Part shown: positions 21,579 through 32,404 of the stretch, one piece after another | Position numbering within the stretch: position 1 is the first letter of the stretch | Layout of the letters: each line of letters starts with the position of its first letter | Assembly: GCA_036426205.1 (NCBI GenBank) | Contig: CM071570.1 | Span: forward strand, 145,121,095 to 145,185,094 | DNA: 64,000 bases | Reading direction: 5' to 3' | DNA from: Ascaphus truei | Taxonomy: Eukaryota > Chordata > Amphibia > Anura > Ascaphidae | Made by a program: the position numbers and the translations under genes | The notes under the pieces: generated by a model | Databases searched by the model: none | Told to the model about the DNA's origin: nothing | What the model saw: the letters and a program-made list of their open reading frames with translations, nothing else

Positions 21579-22595
21579 TTTTTGGAATTATATTACCTAA
21601 TTATTACATTGTTATATGTTATTATTTATATCCTCTTTTTTTCTTGTTTCTCTCCCTGGCTGCATCTGTTTCTCTGTCTCTTTCTTTCTGCTTCTGTATT
21701 TTTTTTGTCCCTCAAAATCTCTCTCTGAGCACCCTCACTCGCATTGTACCTTTCCTTGCCAATGTCAACACAAAAGATCAGCAAGAGTAGGACATCACTA
21801 AAGGGAGAAAATGCTGCCCGAAATGACGAGGAATGTTTTTTTGCTTATTTTTGGTTTGGGCCTTGAAATGTAGGGTTGAGCTGCCGATTAGACTAATCCT
21901 AACCGCAGGAGTATGGGGGGCTCAGATTTGATTCCGCTGAAACTCATTATTTCTCAATTATAACTTAATGTCACACATGGTGAAACCCGGCTTGATGAGG
22001 CTTTGTAAAACCAATTTAGCACCAGAGAGTTCTATCTTTAGTTTAGATAATTATATTCTAAATATGAATTTTCGAAAAGCATGAACCATCTCTCCATCTG
22101 AAACTAGTTTAATATTTGATAGCTAACACATTCCACCTGTGAAACCTTTGCTAAATCCCAAGAAGGATTACTGTTTCAACATGTACAGAAAGTTTAATCT
22201 TTGCTCTGCATAAAACCTACTGTTTCTCCAGATGAATCCTAGTTTTAAAATGCAGGACTTTTTTTTATGGTATAGATCCTTTTTGTTAGATAGTTTAAAA
22301 TAATTTGCTTACATTGTAAACTGCATACCCTTAGAATAAATATAATCTGTGCATAAACATTTTTATTGTTACATTTATTTGGGTGATATTTTTTAATTTA
22401 CCATGGATACAAAGCCAAAACCAAAGAAAATGTATGGGGTGATACATACAGCTATTTGTGTATATAACATTATTTTTTGTAATTATATTACCTAATTATT
22501 ACATTGTTATATTATTATTTATATCCTCTTTTTTTCTTGTTTCTCTCCCAAAGAAAACATACGGGGTGATACATAAACCTATTTGTGTATTTTCT
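21579..22595. repeat. Pair of 75-80-bp direct duplications
   Basis: gaattatattacctaattat through ctcttttttt and cttgtttctctccc occurs at about 21583-21652 and again at about 22477-22548. A second pair, gggtgatacata with ctatttgtgtat, flanks the second copy at about 22437-22464 and 22562-22590. No coding signal. Confidence 0.75.
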
Positions 22596-23589
22596 TCTTT
22601 CTCACACACGAAATGGAAAAATAGTGAATTAAGTCTGTTAGCCAGAGATTTTCACTACCTCAAAGATTTTCATCTTGCCCTTCTGGAGGGATCCCTGCTG
22701 TGTTAATCCTATGGGTCGTTAGTCAATGCAGAAATGCCTTAAACGTGCCTCAAACTAGCCCAGAACATACCCAGCACATACCCAGAATGTAACCCGGCTA
22801 GTTTACGGCAAATGTTAGAATAAACGTTGCCTCTACTGTATATTCTTCTCTTCTCACCTTATTTATAATGTATATGTAGATATGACGTACTTATGACTGT
22901 CTGTTCTATTGTAAACTCAGATTACTGTCCCCCACAGTTAACTAGTATAGAGTTTGCTGGGTTAGTAGATACTGTAGGAGCAGCAGAATTTAGATATATG
23001 GTCCTCTAATTATTCAACAAAAGGATGTATATGTTTAATACTTGCTTTAAGCAGTTTATATTAAACTTTATTAGCTTATTTGAATAGTCAGTATATTTTA
23101 GCATATATGCCAGCATGGAGTTAAATGGCTTAAGATCATATATGTTAATAATCCTCTATTGCAAGGAAGATAATAGGTATATCTGTATAGTGCATTCAGT
23201 ATATACAGTAGCTGATTGAGCTGGTATTTGTCAGCACTGATAGTTATTACGTATCAGTGTCTATAAGTAGCAAAGTATCAGTTTTGTAGCAAGTACTGCT
23301 TGGTAATGTCTTCTCACAGTAGTCTCAATTAGGTCTATAAATATATAGATATTATTCAATGTCTCTCAGTATCTGTTCTGAGACCTGATCAAATCATGGA
23401 AAGGGGATAAGAGGACCCTGCACTCCTACTACAGTATTACTAGGTCTTGAGGTAGTACATTAACATTCAAACAGTCAATACTTTGTTGCTAATTCTCCTT
23501 CGGGAACAGAGCCGATCGGAGGAGCTAGTGGAGTGTTTGAATGCCCTCGGAAAATCACATGCTACTGACGTGATGATGTATCGAGTGTT
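22596..23589. other. AT-rich, no gene; one dispersed repeat piece
   Basis: Holds a piece (22713-22795) with gtcaatgcagaaatgcctta and cccagcacatacccag, found inverted at 46278-46342 next to the Penelope-like element. Otherwise nothing recognisable. Confidence 0.5.
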
Positions 23590-24270
23590 TGAATGTCAAT
23601 CTTCTCATAAATTAAATGAACGGAGCTAGAACTCACATGGTCCCAGGAGGACAAAGGCATATAAGGATATCTTTGTGGGCGTTCCCCTATCTGCCTCGGT
23701 CAGCCCTGAGCCACACAGCTGAGGGGAAGAGACTGTGGGAAATCAGATACCCTCTCGGACCACAACACGGCTAGATGTGTTTCGCAAAATAGCTACTTGA
23801 AGAAGCTATTTTGCAAAACGTGTCTAGCCGTGTTGCAATACCAGAGGCAGTAAGACACAAGGCGAGCTCTCACAAAATTTTCCATAGCTGATGCCACGAT
23901 CTGATAGCATCGAGGATTTCGAACAGCTGCAGATGCTGAGAAGGCATAGCGTCGACTGCGCCGAATACTCACTCTGTTGTGAGCTGTCACACACTTTCCT
24001 TGATGCAAGTGTGAATTTGTTTTTTTATCCTTTGATTCTCTATAAAGATTTTTACATGTCACTCTCTTTGTGCTGTAATTGTGGTACCAGATGGTAGCTG
24101 ATTTCCCACAGACTCTTCACCTCAGCTGTGTGTCTCAGGGCTGACCGAGTCAGACAGGGGAACGCCCGCAAAGATATCCTTATATATGCCTTTGGCCTAC
24201 TGGGACCATGTAAGTTCTAACTTCGTTCATTATACATTACATTTATGGGAAGATTGATTTTGAACAATCC
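23590..24270. mobile_element. Inverted-repeat (foldback) element, about 0.68 kb
   Basis: The left arm (about 23592-23752) and right arm (about 24095-24265) are complementary over roughly 160 bp: caatcttctcataaa, catggtcccaggaggac, ggcatataaggatatcttt, gtcagccctgagccacacag and gtgggaaatcaga recur inverted. A nested hairpin at 23765-23840 contains aaaatagctacttgaag and agctattttgcaaaacgtgt. No transposase. It directly precedes the truncated start of the chimeric unit at 24.37 kb. Confidence 0.8.
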
Positions 24271-24372
24271 TGCACTATATGTGTATTTGTTTTTATATTT
24301 TCACATATGATTCTGCGCTCCCTAAATCCCTACCTCACAGATTAGCCATCAGCTAGGAACAGAGAGGGGAAA

Positions 24373-25075
24373 CAGTAAATGAATATCCAGTGATGAAGAT
24401 GTGCATTCAAAAGGAGACCGCAAAGGAAAAGGATGAGCAAAAGGTTAATGATTCCTTGAGCCTTGCTGAAGATGCGCAAGAGCACGCACTGCAAAGTGCC
24501 AGGCATGACTATCACCTCCTCCATGAACAATTCGTTCCCAGCTCTCCTGGCACATGCAACATTAGAAGTAACAGAGCGGCGCTTGCATAGTGAGTTAGAG
24601 GACCTGATAACAGATCGGGTGATGGCAAACAATGTTATTCTTACAATGGATGAGAAGCAGAGGTTTGAGGAGGCTCAAGCAGAGCTGGAAATCTCTCGCC
24701 ATGAGGTCTGCGGTCTCGGCACAGAGATGTGTGAATTGAAGGATGCTAATGAAAAGATTAATTTGAAATTAATTTAGAGGCTGTAAAAAGTGAGAACTAA
24801 AGTCTGAAAGAGGAAATTTCAGATTTCACTGACCAGGTCAGGGAAACAAATGAGAAACTTCATGAGGTGATGAAACAAGTGGAACAAGAAAAGTTAGAAG
24901 TGCAGTTAGAACAGGAAAAAGCAGAGGGCTCTTTGGAGCAGGAAATAGACAAATCCCTATGTTTCCAGTTAGAATTGTCTGAGATCAGGGTAAAGTCTGA
25001 AAGAAAGAAGAGAAACATCCTAACACTTCAGAAATGCTACAGAGATCTTGTCCAGGGATGGATGGAGAGATAAAG
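24373..25075 (+). pseudogene. Chimeric unit 1: myosin-II-rod-like segment
   Basis: Broken + frames track the light-meromyosin part of sarcomeric-type myosin heavy chain in the same order as the parent: HALQSARHDYHLLHEQF (24482-24532), RRLHSELEDLITDRVMANN (24570-24640), FEEAQAELEISRHEV (24664-24710), [20 protein letters not shown] (about 24800-24860), then [20 protein letters not shown] and [19 protein letters not shown] (24870-25015). In myosin these form the parallel coiled-coil tail that packs into filaments. Several frameshifts and a stop (24775) show decay. No intron boundaries are visible between blocks that span several myosin exons. The unit starts abruptly beside the foldback element at 24270. 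Confidence 0.7.
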
Positions 25076-25570
25076 TTATATGTGCAGGTACTCTGCAGCT
25101 ATCGCCATACAGGCTGTCTACAGAGGGAAGAAAGCTCGCCAGCTCTATCGCCAGAATAAAGCAGCTAATGTTCTTCAGTCAGTTTGGTGAATACAGCAAC
25201 AAAAGATTTAATATGGACTTGAGGCAATGTGTGGTTTTTCTCCAGTCCAATATGAGAAAGTGTCAGCAACAACGACCCCACAGGGACATGAAGAAAGCTG
25301 CCTGTGGGATTCAGTACAGCTATAGATCCTACATTATAACCAAGCAAGCTGTCCAGTCTTATAAGCGTATCCGCAATGCCGCGGCAGTGCTAGTCTGCCT
25401 TCCACAAAATGCAGAATAGGAAAGCTAAGTTACAACTGAGAAGTGCAATAAAAATCCAGTCATACTACTGTGTCTACGTTGTTCAAAACAGGTTCCTTAC
25501 AATGAAAGCGGGCGTTATAAAGATTCAGTCTGCCAACTGCAAAAGAAAGAGGCCATGGGGTCCAGTTAGA
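25076..25570 (+). pseudogene. Chimeric unit 1: IQ-motif array
   Basis: Directly after the rod segment, in shifting frames, come calmodulin-binding-type IQ motifs: IAIQAVYRGKKARQLYRQ (about 25095-25150), then VLQ, then CGIQYSYRSYI (25300-25335), VLxxxxxxMQNRKAKLQL, IKIQSYYCVYVVQNRFL (25450-25500) and VIKIQSANCKRKRP (25510-25555). Spacing of about 23-25 residues between motifs is as in unconventional myosins and ASPM-type proteins; which one is closest cannot be told by eye. Homologous sequence is found on the minus strand at 31570-31940. At least three frameshifts. Confidence 0.65.
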
Positions 25571-26210
25571 GTTGATGAAAATAGACAAGGAGACCGCACA
25601 ACGCATAGAAAAACTAATCGCCAAGCAAGTAAAAGAAGCGATAGTGAAATGGAAAGATGAGCTGGTGCAAGAAGTTCTCTGCAGGGTTGAGGAAGCTACG
25701 CCCATCATGGGCAAGCAGGCATTTGAAATATTCATGAAACAGAGGCTCACTGAGTTAACCACACAAAAATCTTGTGCGGAACGAGAATGGGCAAAATGTG
25801 CCAAGCTAGAGCAAATACTTGAAGAGACACTGTTCGAGTGCACAGGGTACAAAGACTTCGCCACCAGTAATCTCTTCAACCACAACTACACAGCGTGGCA
25901 GCGAACTAATAAAGAGGTAGCGATTTTCTGTGCCTCAGGTCCTGAGTACCAGATAATTCCCACAAATGGGAAACCCAAAGTTTCTGGTAGGAGTGAAGAT
26001 GGTCTTTAGAAAGTACATGGAACAAAGGAGAGCCAGATTCATGGACCCCAGCAGAAGTTGTATGGAAGTCAGAAAGAGGAGTTTGAGGGCTTGATGGACC
26101 AGAAGTCCAAGAAGAAGAAAAGGGAAGCTGTTGCTCAAAACAGAGGCCAGAAGAAGACTCCCCCTCAAAGCTAGTCTTCTCCTCAGAAAGTGGGGAATAT
26201 TTCATTGACA
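25571..26210 (+). pseudogene. Chimeric unit 1: C-terminal tail
   Basis: A 145-codon stretch with helical, charged sequence (KLIAKQVKEAIVKWKDELVQ, then CAKLEQILEETLFECTGYKD) and IIPTNGKPKVSGRSEDGL at 25950-26008. The latter is re-found on the minus strand at 30580-30665, and the LEETL phrase is re-found after the lamin-like unit at about 29885. I do not recognise a known family for this tail. It is described only as a conserved part of the units. Confidence 0.55.
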
Positions 26211-26469
26211 AGTGTACTCAAGGCTACACTCTGAGAGAGAAGATATGTGAGAGAGTGAAGAGTTAAATTCTATCTGTGCTCTCAGGAAACCACACACTGG
26301 TGTCAGGTTTCGTGCCTGAGCTGTGTGAAATGAACTGATGCTGTGACCAGAGTCTACCCCCACCACTTGTGAAAGAAAAGGGAGAAAAAACCATGGGATA
26401 TTAAAATGGCCACCCAGCTGAAGTCAAATACAGACTCTGCAAGAATGGGGAAGCAAATGTGTTCCTAGT

Positions 26470-27310
26470 GTAAAGAGCCCAGCCTTATTCAGATGATGAG
26501 GATGATCCCAACGTGGCCCCAGAAAAAGGACAACAACCAGAGGAATATTTTTTTCAACAAGCCAATGAACTGCAGAAGCAAGCAATGAGCAGTGGTCACA
26601 AGGAAGGTACAGAACTTTTACTTAACAAGTGCACATCCAGTATCACTGATGAGAAAGAATGTCTGCACAGTACTGCTGGTGTTTTGAAACATACCAAAGT
26701 AAAGAAGAAGAAAAAGGGTAGAGAGATGCCTGTGAAAGCTGCAAACGCTGCAAGCAAAGTCTGCCCACCTGTAGGACTACCAGATGGGGTTCTAGTTAAT
26801 ACAGTGAAAACAGCAGCAATAGCGCCTCCCGAGGTCATGATGAAAAATACACCTGATCCCACCAAAATGGAGGACAAGATGCAGCGTTTTTGTAATGAAC
26901 CCTACCCCACGGAGGAGTGACCCTTCCGGTCCTATGAGGATAAGGATGAAGATATCTCTTATGGCGAACCTGAAACAAGACGCACCCACAAAACAGCCGT
27001 AGGATGGTGAAGGTGCCTAAACTCGGTACGCACCGAACACACTTGTCTCTATGACCCCAAAAATTCCTGCCATCTAATGCAATTTCAAGAAAGCATGGTG
27101 GATGCTGTGAAACTGCTGAAGTTTCAAACCTACAAGGAGACCCTAGTACCCCTGATGGGACGGAGTCGTCCAAAGCAAAAAAAGGCGGAACAAGAAAAAG
27201 AAGAGGTTCTCCAATTACCATGGAAGGATTAGACACGTCCGCAGATCCCATGGAGAAATATGGGGCCGAGATGCCCTTCAGCCTAGAGGAAATGGAGAAT
27301 TCTTCCCGCG
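26470..27310 (+). pseudogene. Chimeric unit 2: N-terminal acidic/Lys-rich region
   Basis: Starts with YSDDEDDPNVAPEKGQQPEE (about 26490-26545), then NELQKQAMSSGHKEGTELL, a KVKKKKKGR basic patch (26698-26725), and PPEVMMKNTPDPTKMEDKM (26828-26880). The last phrase and a DD-rich phrase recur in the minus-strand unit at 34110-34060 and about 33925. Domain unknown. The frame is broken at 26918 and again around 27000-27310. Confidence 0.55.
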
Positions 27311-27536
27311 GATGACCAAATATCCAGAGGGCCCACGGCAGAATTTGTGTAGCCCAAACAAGTGTCTGTCTGATGCTGACAGTGAGAAACCCTCAAACTA
27401 TACCAAGGAAGCAGAGCCGGAACCAGTGAGTAACGATCCCTTGACCAGCCTTGAAGATACCCTGCAAACTGCCAGGCATGTCTGTGAACAATTAAAATTG
27501 AAGAGAGAATATAATGCTGAGCTACAGAAGACTGTG
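27311..27536 (+). pseudogene. Chimeric unit 2: start of myosin-like rod
   Basis: SLEDTLQTARHVCEQLKLKR then EYNAELQKTV corresponds to the same myosin segment as in units 1 and 3 (there HALQSARHDYHLL and HALQTARHDCDLL). It is cut at 27536 by the inverted-repeat insertion and resumes at 27972. Confidence 0.6.
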
Positions 27537-27956
27537 TTTAAAACCAGAGACAGAACATGAAACACAGACAGAGCTCAGTGCACATCCAGTGAAACTTATA
27601 CATGGTACAGTGCCTAAATATATATGTATAGATATCTATTAAATAAAATGATCTTTTAGTTTAACAATTGGCCAAAGTGTTGTAAGTGTTGTAAGTGTTG
27701 TAAGTGTTGTAAGCCCTTGAGCCGCTACACGACAGACCATTTTATTTAATAGATATCTATACATATATATTTAGGCACTGTACCGTGTATAAGTTTCACT
27801 GGATGTGCACTAAGCTCTGTCTGTGTTTCATGTTCTGTCTGGTTTTAAATATATATTGCCATGCTCAGTAGCACTCCTCTGTGACACTTATATGCTTATA
27901 TATATGTTGTGGTTATTTTGGGGGTTCAATATGAGCTTGTAGGTGTCCTGTATGTT
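27537..27956. mobile_element. 420-bp inverted-repeat insertion with 15-bp TSD
   Basis: Flanked by the exact direct repeat ctacagaagactgtg at 27522-27536 and 27957-27971. Inside are two arms of about 113 bp (27537-27651 and 27736-27849) that are inverted complements with only a few differences, separated by a loop holding a 9-bp tandem repeat gtgttgtaa (four copies, 27678-27714). A 105-bp tail follows the right arm. The 15-bp duplication is the size expected for LINE-mediated insertion. Confidence 0.85.
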
Positions 27957-27971
27957 CTACAGAAGACTGTG

Positions 27972-28500
27972 CTCACAATTTACTTTTTGGCCAGGACCGA
28001 ATTAGAGAATCTTAGACTGTGCTAGACACTGCGAACGCTATTAATGTCACCATGGTGGAAAAACAGAGCAAATCTGAAAGAATGATTGCTAATCTGAAAC
28101 AGAAATATGACGAAGCACTGAAAGAGATTAGTCTCTCTCAGCAAGAGGTTTGCAATTACCATAGAGAGGTGGAAGTCTCTCAGATTGAGGTTCACACTCT
28201 CCGCATAGAACAGAATACCTCACACCATGAGGTCAACAGTGTCCGGACAGAGGTGGACATATCGCAGAATGAAGTTCATACTCTCTGCATAGCACTGGAT
28301 GTCTCACACCAAGAGATTAGCAGTTGCCGCACAGAACTGGAAGTCTCTAAAAAGGAACTTCACAATCTCACTGAGGAGCTGGACATCTCTCAAAAAGCTA
28401 TCCTCAGTCTTAGTATGAATCTTAAAGTATCTCAAATGGAGCTTTAAACCCTCAACCTAGAGATAGAAGTCTCACGCCAGGAGACCGGGAGTCTCAACTC
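27972..28500 (+). pseudogene. Chimeric unit 2: 14-residue coiled-coil repeats
   Basis: From about 28130 a 14-residue (42-bp) repeat runs at least 8 times: SLSQQEVCNYHREV, EVSQIEVHTLRIEQ, NTSHHEVNSVRTEV, DISQNEVHTLCIAL, DVSHQEISSCRTEL, EVSKKELHNLTEEL, DISQKAILSLSMNL and a further one after the stop at 28445. Fourteen residues is two heptads, so the array extends a coiled coil without changing phase. The unit resembles the myosin phrase QAELEISRHEVCGLGTEM seen once in unit 1, so it looks like an amplified myosin-derived block. The frame is open for 142 codons. Confidence 0.7.
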
Positions 28501-28775
28501 AGAAGTGCGTAAAGGGAAGGAGGGCTACAAGGAGGCCTTCAATATTATAGAGACTGTAAAAAGAGAAGATACAAGGCTGACAGAAGTAAATTCTGATGCG
28601 ACTGACCACGTCAATGAAAAGAAGGAAAAGCTGCACGAGCTACAAAAAATAAAGAAACTATTGGAAGATGAAAAGTTTGAAGCATTGGAGCAACGCACAC
28701 AAGCACAGCAGCTATTGCAGAACCAACTGCAAGGTCTGCGTACTCACCTCCAGAATGCAGAGGAGAAGCAGTGAT
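28501..28775 (+). pseudogene. Chimeric unit 2: second myosin-rod segment
   Basis: EGYKEAFNIIETVKREDTRL then VNEKKEKLHELQKIKKLLED follows the order and spacing of the myosin tail segment that also appears at 24.8 kb and on the minus strand at 32.1-32.4 kb. It ends EALEQRTQAQQLLQNQLQGL and a TGA at 28772. Confidence 0.65.
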
Positions 28776-29875
28776 CTCTGCAGGAAGAAGATCTACAAAC
28801 TGCTAAAGAAGTGCAAGTGCTGCAGGAATGGCTGATTACCCAGTTTGTCCCCGCAGAGCAGCATGAGGAACTGAGGGCTACCCTGAACAATACCAGAGCT
28901 TTGCTGGAGGCCAAGCTAAGAGGTCAGTTGACTCGGTACAAGAAACTGATGCAAGCAGCTGTGGCCCTAGCGAAGAAATTCACAGTGCTCCACAATATAA
29001 TGAAAGATATGTGGAAACAAGCTCAGAGAAAGCACAGTGAAAAGATAAAGACTCTGATAGGAGAATTGCAGGATGCATTCAAGAAACAGGGATCTCTCGC
29101 TGATGAGTTGAACTTGCATCAATGCCTAGAAGTGGAAGAGCTAAAGCTGTCAGCTAAACATACATCCCAGCAACTTGCATCTCTGTCGACGCAGATTGCT
29201 GAGCTCAAGAAACAGCTCGCAAAAAAGGAAGACGGTGAAGAGGTGTCCGTTCATCAAGGGGCCAGCCTGACACTGTGCTATGAGGCCAAAATGGCAGATG
29301 CCCGCAAATTGCTGGACCACCTGGACAATGAGATGGCCCAGCTGCAGCTAGAGCTGGACAACGTCCGGGAGGAGCACCGGCAGTTACAGATCATAAATAG
29401 AGGAAAGGAAACAGATTTAAGCCTTGCACTGAGTCAACTGGGAGATGTGGAATCGCAACTCAATTCCAAAGAAGCTGAACTGGCAACTGCATTGAGTGAA
29501 AAAAGACGTGCAGAAGGACAGCTTCAAGCGCTGAAAACTCAAAAAGCTATTCTTGAACGCTCTCTAAGTGATACCATGAAATGGCACGAGGCTAGGATAG
29601 TAGAAAAAGATTCCGGACATCAGACAGAATTTAAAAGTAAGCTGACAGAGGCTTTGCAAGACCTGAGCAAGGGTTACAAAGAATGGACATTTAGTGCTAA
29701 ATTAGAGTTCATGGAAAAGATGATGAGACAAAGCAATTTGCTTAAATGCTCTGGGACTGTCGCCATACAGTCTGCCTACAAAGAGAGGATCGCCCGATGC
29801 AGGAGAAATCTCATGACCACCAGTAGAAAGATTGTACTTGGAAAAAGTCCTCCTCGAGTGACTGAAGAGTGCTGA
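28776..29875 (+). pseudogene. Chimeric unit 2: lamin-rod-like coiled coil with IQ motif
   Basis: The longest open stretch of the family (354 codons). Residues 1-150 are coiled coil of unknown origin. Residues 157-305 closely follow the nuclear lamin rod from coil 1B into coil 2: YEAKMADARKLLD, LQLELDNVREEHRQL, QLNSKEAELATALSEKRRAE, KWHEARIVEKDSGHQTEF, KSKLTEALQDL and SAKLEFMEKM. About 30 residues present in lamins between the LE-rich part and the HE-R-VE-DSG part are missing. Residues 316-333 (VAIQSAYKERIARCRRN) form an IQ motif. Lamins build the nuclear lamina; here only a rod piece is present, without the tail Ig fold or CaaX box. The match is too specific to be generic coiled-coil similarity. 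Confidence 0.75.
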
Positions 29876-30058
29876 TCTCAAGCACCTTCTGGAGGAGACA
29901 CTAATAACCTGGAGAAAGGGCTCCAATCCCAGTGAGACTGAGGGTTTTTGTACTCCATCCACTCTCATTCGAGCTGCAGAGAGTGGAAGAAAGGGCTTTG
30001 GCCGTGGTAAGCCCGAGCTTCCCACAAACAAGGGAGGTATTTAACAGGGACGTATCAC
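29876..30058 (+). pseudogene. Chimeric unit 2: C-terminal tail
   Basis: One frame over, ADLKHLLEETLITWRKGSNP parallels AKLEQILEETLFECTGYKD in unit 1, then TEGFCTPSTLIRAAESGRKG up to a stop near 30045. This supports the same overall gene order in both plus units. Confidence 0.5.
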
Positions 30059-30524
30059 TGTTGGAGGGAAACTGCTTCTAAATCCAGCAGTGTGCTGGTT
30101 AATTGCATATAGGCAAACAACCAGACTCCCCCTGGCTGATTAGATTTTTTAGAAAAAGCCTGGTCTGAGAAACAGGAAGGTGATTCCTTAGCTCACAAGG
30201 GAGTTGACATAAGAAAATGAGAGATGTGTCCTGAGAGAAAGACACAAGGGGGCCAGACCTCTATGCCTGGACCCTCAAGCAGACACCTACCACCTGAAGG
30301 GCCACCTGCATTAAGGTACCGCTGAGACTTTGGGGTGATAAGTGGGTAAGGATCTTTCCCCCTCCCAGCCTTGCAGAGAGGGACTGGGGAAGTAAGTTAG
30401 CTCTTACACAGGTATAGGTGTTTATTGTTTTATATATATTTTGTTTGCTGAATTGTTTAAAGGAACATGCAATAAAGCCTTTTTTTAATTTCTCCATTGC
30501 ATACCTCTGCACACATCTCTTACA
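30059..30524 (+). mobile_element. Candidate solo LTR
   Basis: Begins tgttggagggaaactg, contains gcaataaagcc (AATAAA near 30470) and ends atctcttaca, so it has the layout of an LTR. No matching target duplication is evident and no second copy is in the window. It lies at the point where the plus-strand units meet the minus-strand unit. Confidence 0.4.
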
Positions 30525-30559
30525 GCCAGCATTGCATTTTGTCACTTTTTCATTTCCAA

Positions 30560-30860
30560 TCTTTGAACATTCTGAATTTGAACCTTCATGGTTTTCTTTA
30601 ATGTAATGTCCTTTTCTCAAGACCATCTTCACTCCAACCAGCAACTTTGGTTCTCCCATTTGTGGCAATTATCTCAGCACCTCAACCTTGGTGCCATTCT
30701 CATGAACTCTGACTGTACCTCAGGGCAACTCTCTTTTGCAGTCGGCAAACGTGTAGTCTTGTGATTTCCATTCTTGACACATGAATTTATTTGCACGTAA
30801 CCACTGCCAGACAAACAGTGACAACTCTCTCAGCGTGCGATTATGGATACATTGCTGCCT
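30560..30860 (-). pseudogene. Chimeric unit 3 (minus): C-terminal tail
   Basis: Reverse-complement relative of 25900-26040: the block attgccacaaatgggagaac plus gctggttggagtgaagatgg on the minus strand corresponds to IIPTNGKPKVSGRSEDGL of unit 1. The frame is badly broken. Confidence 0.55.
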
Positions 30861-31565
30861 CACTCTAATCATAAAATAGAAAGGATTGTAACTGGGTGCT
30901 TTTTGGTGGGATAGGAGTGTAAATAAATAGTGAATAATAATGTGCTTGATACATGATGGTGATAGTGAATTATACAATTATTTACACACAGTGAAAATAA
31001 AATACAAAATAATGTACAGTTAAGCAGCTCATTCAACCCTTTGAGGACCGTTCCTTAGTCCAAATCAATGCATATTTCTTCCAAAAAAATGGGAGCGAAT
31101 ACCAGGAAGAAGCAGAGGCAGGACTGGTACTGGCTGAGAGACCAGGAAATCTCCATACATTTATATGCACATTGCCTTTGTGCAAAATGTGAGTGCACAT
31201 TTGTTATATTTGATTGATTCCACATTATATGTATACAGTATAGACATACCACACTATTGTGAGTTTTCTTTCTTTTGAGGAACATTGGAGAAATTGACAC
31301 CTGTTCTGGCTACCCTTGACGTTGCACTCTACCTTGCTCCAGTCAGAGAGAGACTGGGTCTCTGACACCATCCATTTAGAGGGAATTTGTGAGTGTAATA
31401 CTTACCAGCTTATAGCACTTTTAATATTCAACCATATTGGCTTCACTATTCTGCATTTTTTGTTTCTATATGCTCTTCATGTGAACATCTGTGCTCCCCT
31501 TATTTTTAGAAGAAATATCATTCTAATCACAGACTGAACCTTTTTATGGTGGCTGCTTTCATTGC
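30861..31565. other. Interval splitting unit 3; no gene recognised
   Basis: Separates the tail and IQ parts of unit 3, so it is probably inserted sequence. I could not define termini or a superfamily. Confidence 0.35.
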
Positions 31566-31945
31566 AAGCAATCTGTTTTGGACACCGTGGGCATGCTAGC
31601 ATGACTGGATTTGTATTACACTACTCAGTCGTAACTTGGTTCTTCTATTCTGCATTTTGTGGAAAGCAGATTGTAGTATGGCAATGGCACTGCAGATGCA
31701 CTTATAGGAACACACAGCTTGCTTGGTATAAATATATGATCTATATCGGGACTGAATCATATAGCTTTCCTCATATCCCAGTACGACCTTTGCTGATACA
31801 GTCTAACATTGGACTGAAGTATAATCACACATTGCTTCGTGTTCATACTTCTTTCTTTGCTGTTGCATTCTCCAAACTGACAGAACCATACAAGCTGCTG
31901 GTGATAAAGCAGCCAAGCTTTAATTCCTCAGTAGGAAGCCTGTAA
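31566..31945 (-). pseudogene. Chimeric unit 3 (minus): IQ array
   Basis: The antisense translation of this stretch matches the antisense translation of the unit 1 IQ array over about 45 residues (for example GLKYNHTLLRVH here and GLEKNHTLPQVH there), which shows nucleotide homology between 31740-31880 (-) and 25150-25330 (+). The IQ motifs themselves are eroded. Confidence 0.6.
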
Positions 31946-32049
31946 GGTGACTATTACAAAGCGTTTATGCACATACAGTAGCTTTCTCATTGTAATCTTC
32001 CTTTTACATAAGCTCTCTAATATTTCTAACGTGTGAGAACACTTCCCTT

Positions 32050-32400
32050 CTTTTTTTTTCTGTGTCAGCTCTGATCTGAAAAAGTTCTATTTGAAGATAT
32101 AGGGATTTGTTCTTTTTAAACTCCAAAGCGCCCTCTGCTTATTGAAGTGCTAGCTGCATCTCTGACTTTCTTGTTCCATTTCTTTTCTTACCTTCTCTAC
32201 TTTAAAAGATTCTTATTTCCTTCAGTAATCTGATCAGCCAAACCTGAAATACTCTCTTGGAAATGCTCTGTAATATCCAGGACCTCTTTATATATAAACA
32301 GCTCTGTGTTGAGATCACGAAAGACCCTCTGAAAGACCTCAAGCTGTGTTGACACTGCAGACCTCCATCTAAAAAAACTTCAGGCCCTGCCTATGCCTCC
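32050..32400 (-). pseudogene. Chimeric unit 3 (minus): myosin-rod segment B
   Basis: Minus-strand frames read VFRDLNTELFIYKE, ISGLADQITEGNKNLLK and a VRKEMEQESQR-like stretch, in myosin-tail order and register with 24.7-24.9 kb. It is separated from segment A (33020-33245) by an inserted repeat. Confidence 0.6.
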
Positions 32401-32404
32401 TCAT

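Noticed and set aside
24019..24097. Leader of the chimeric unit
   Set aside because: Lies within the foldback element and shares no sequence with the N-terminal parts of units 2 and 3.
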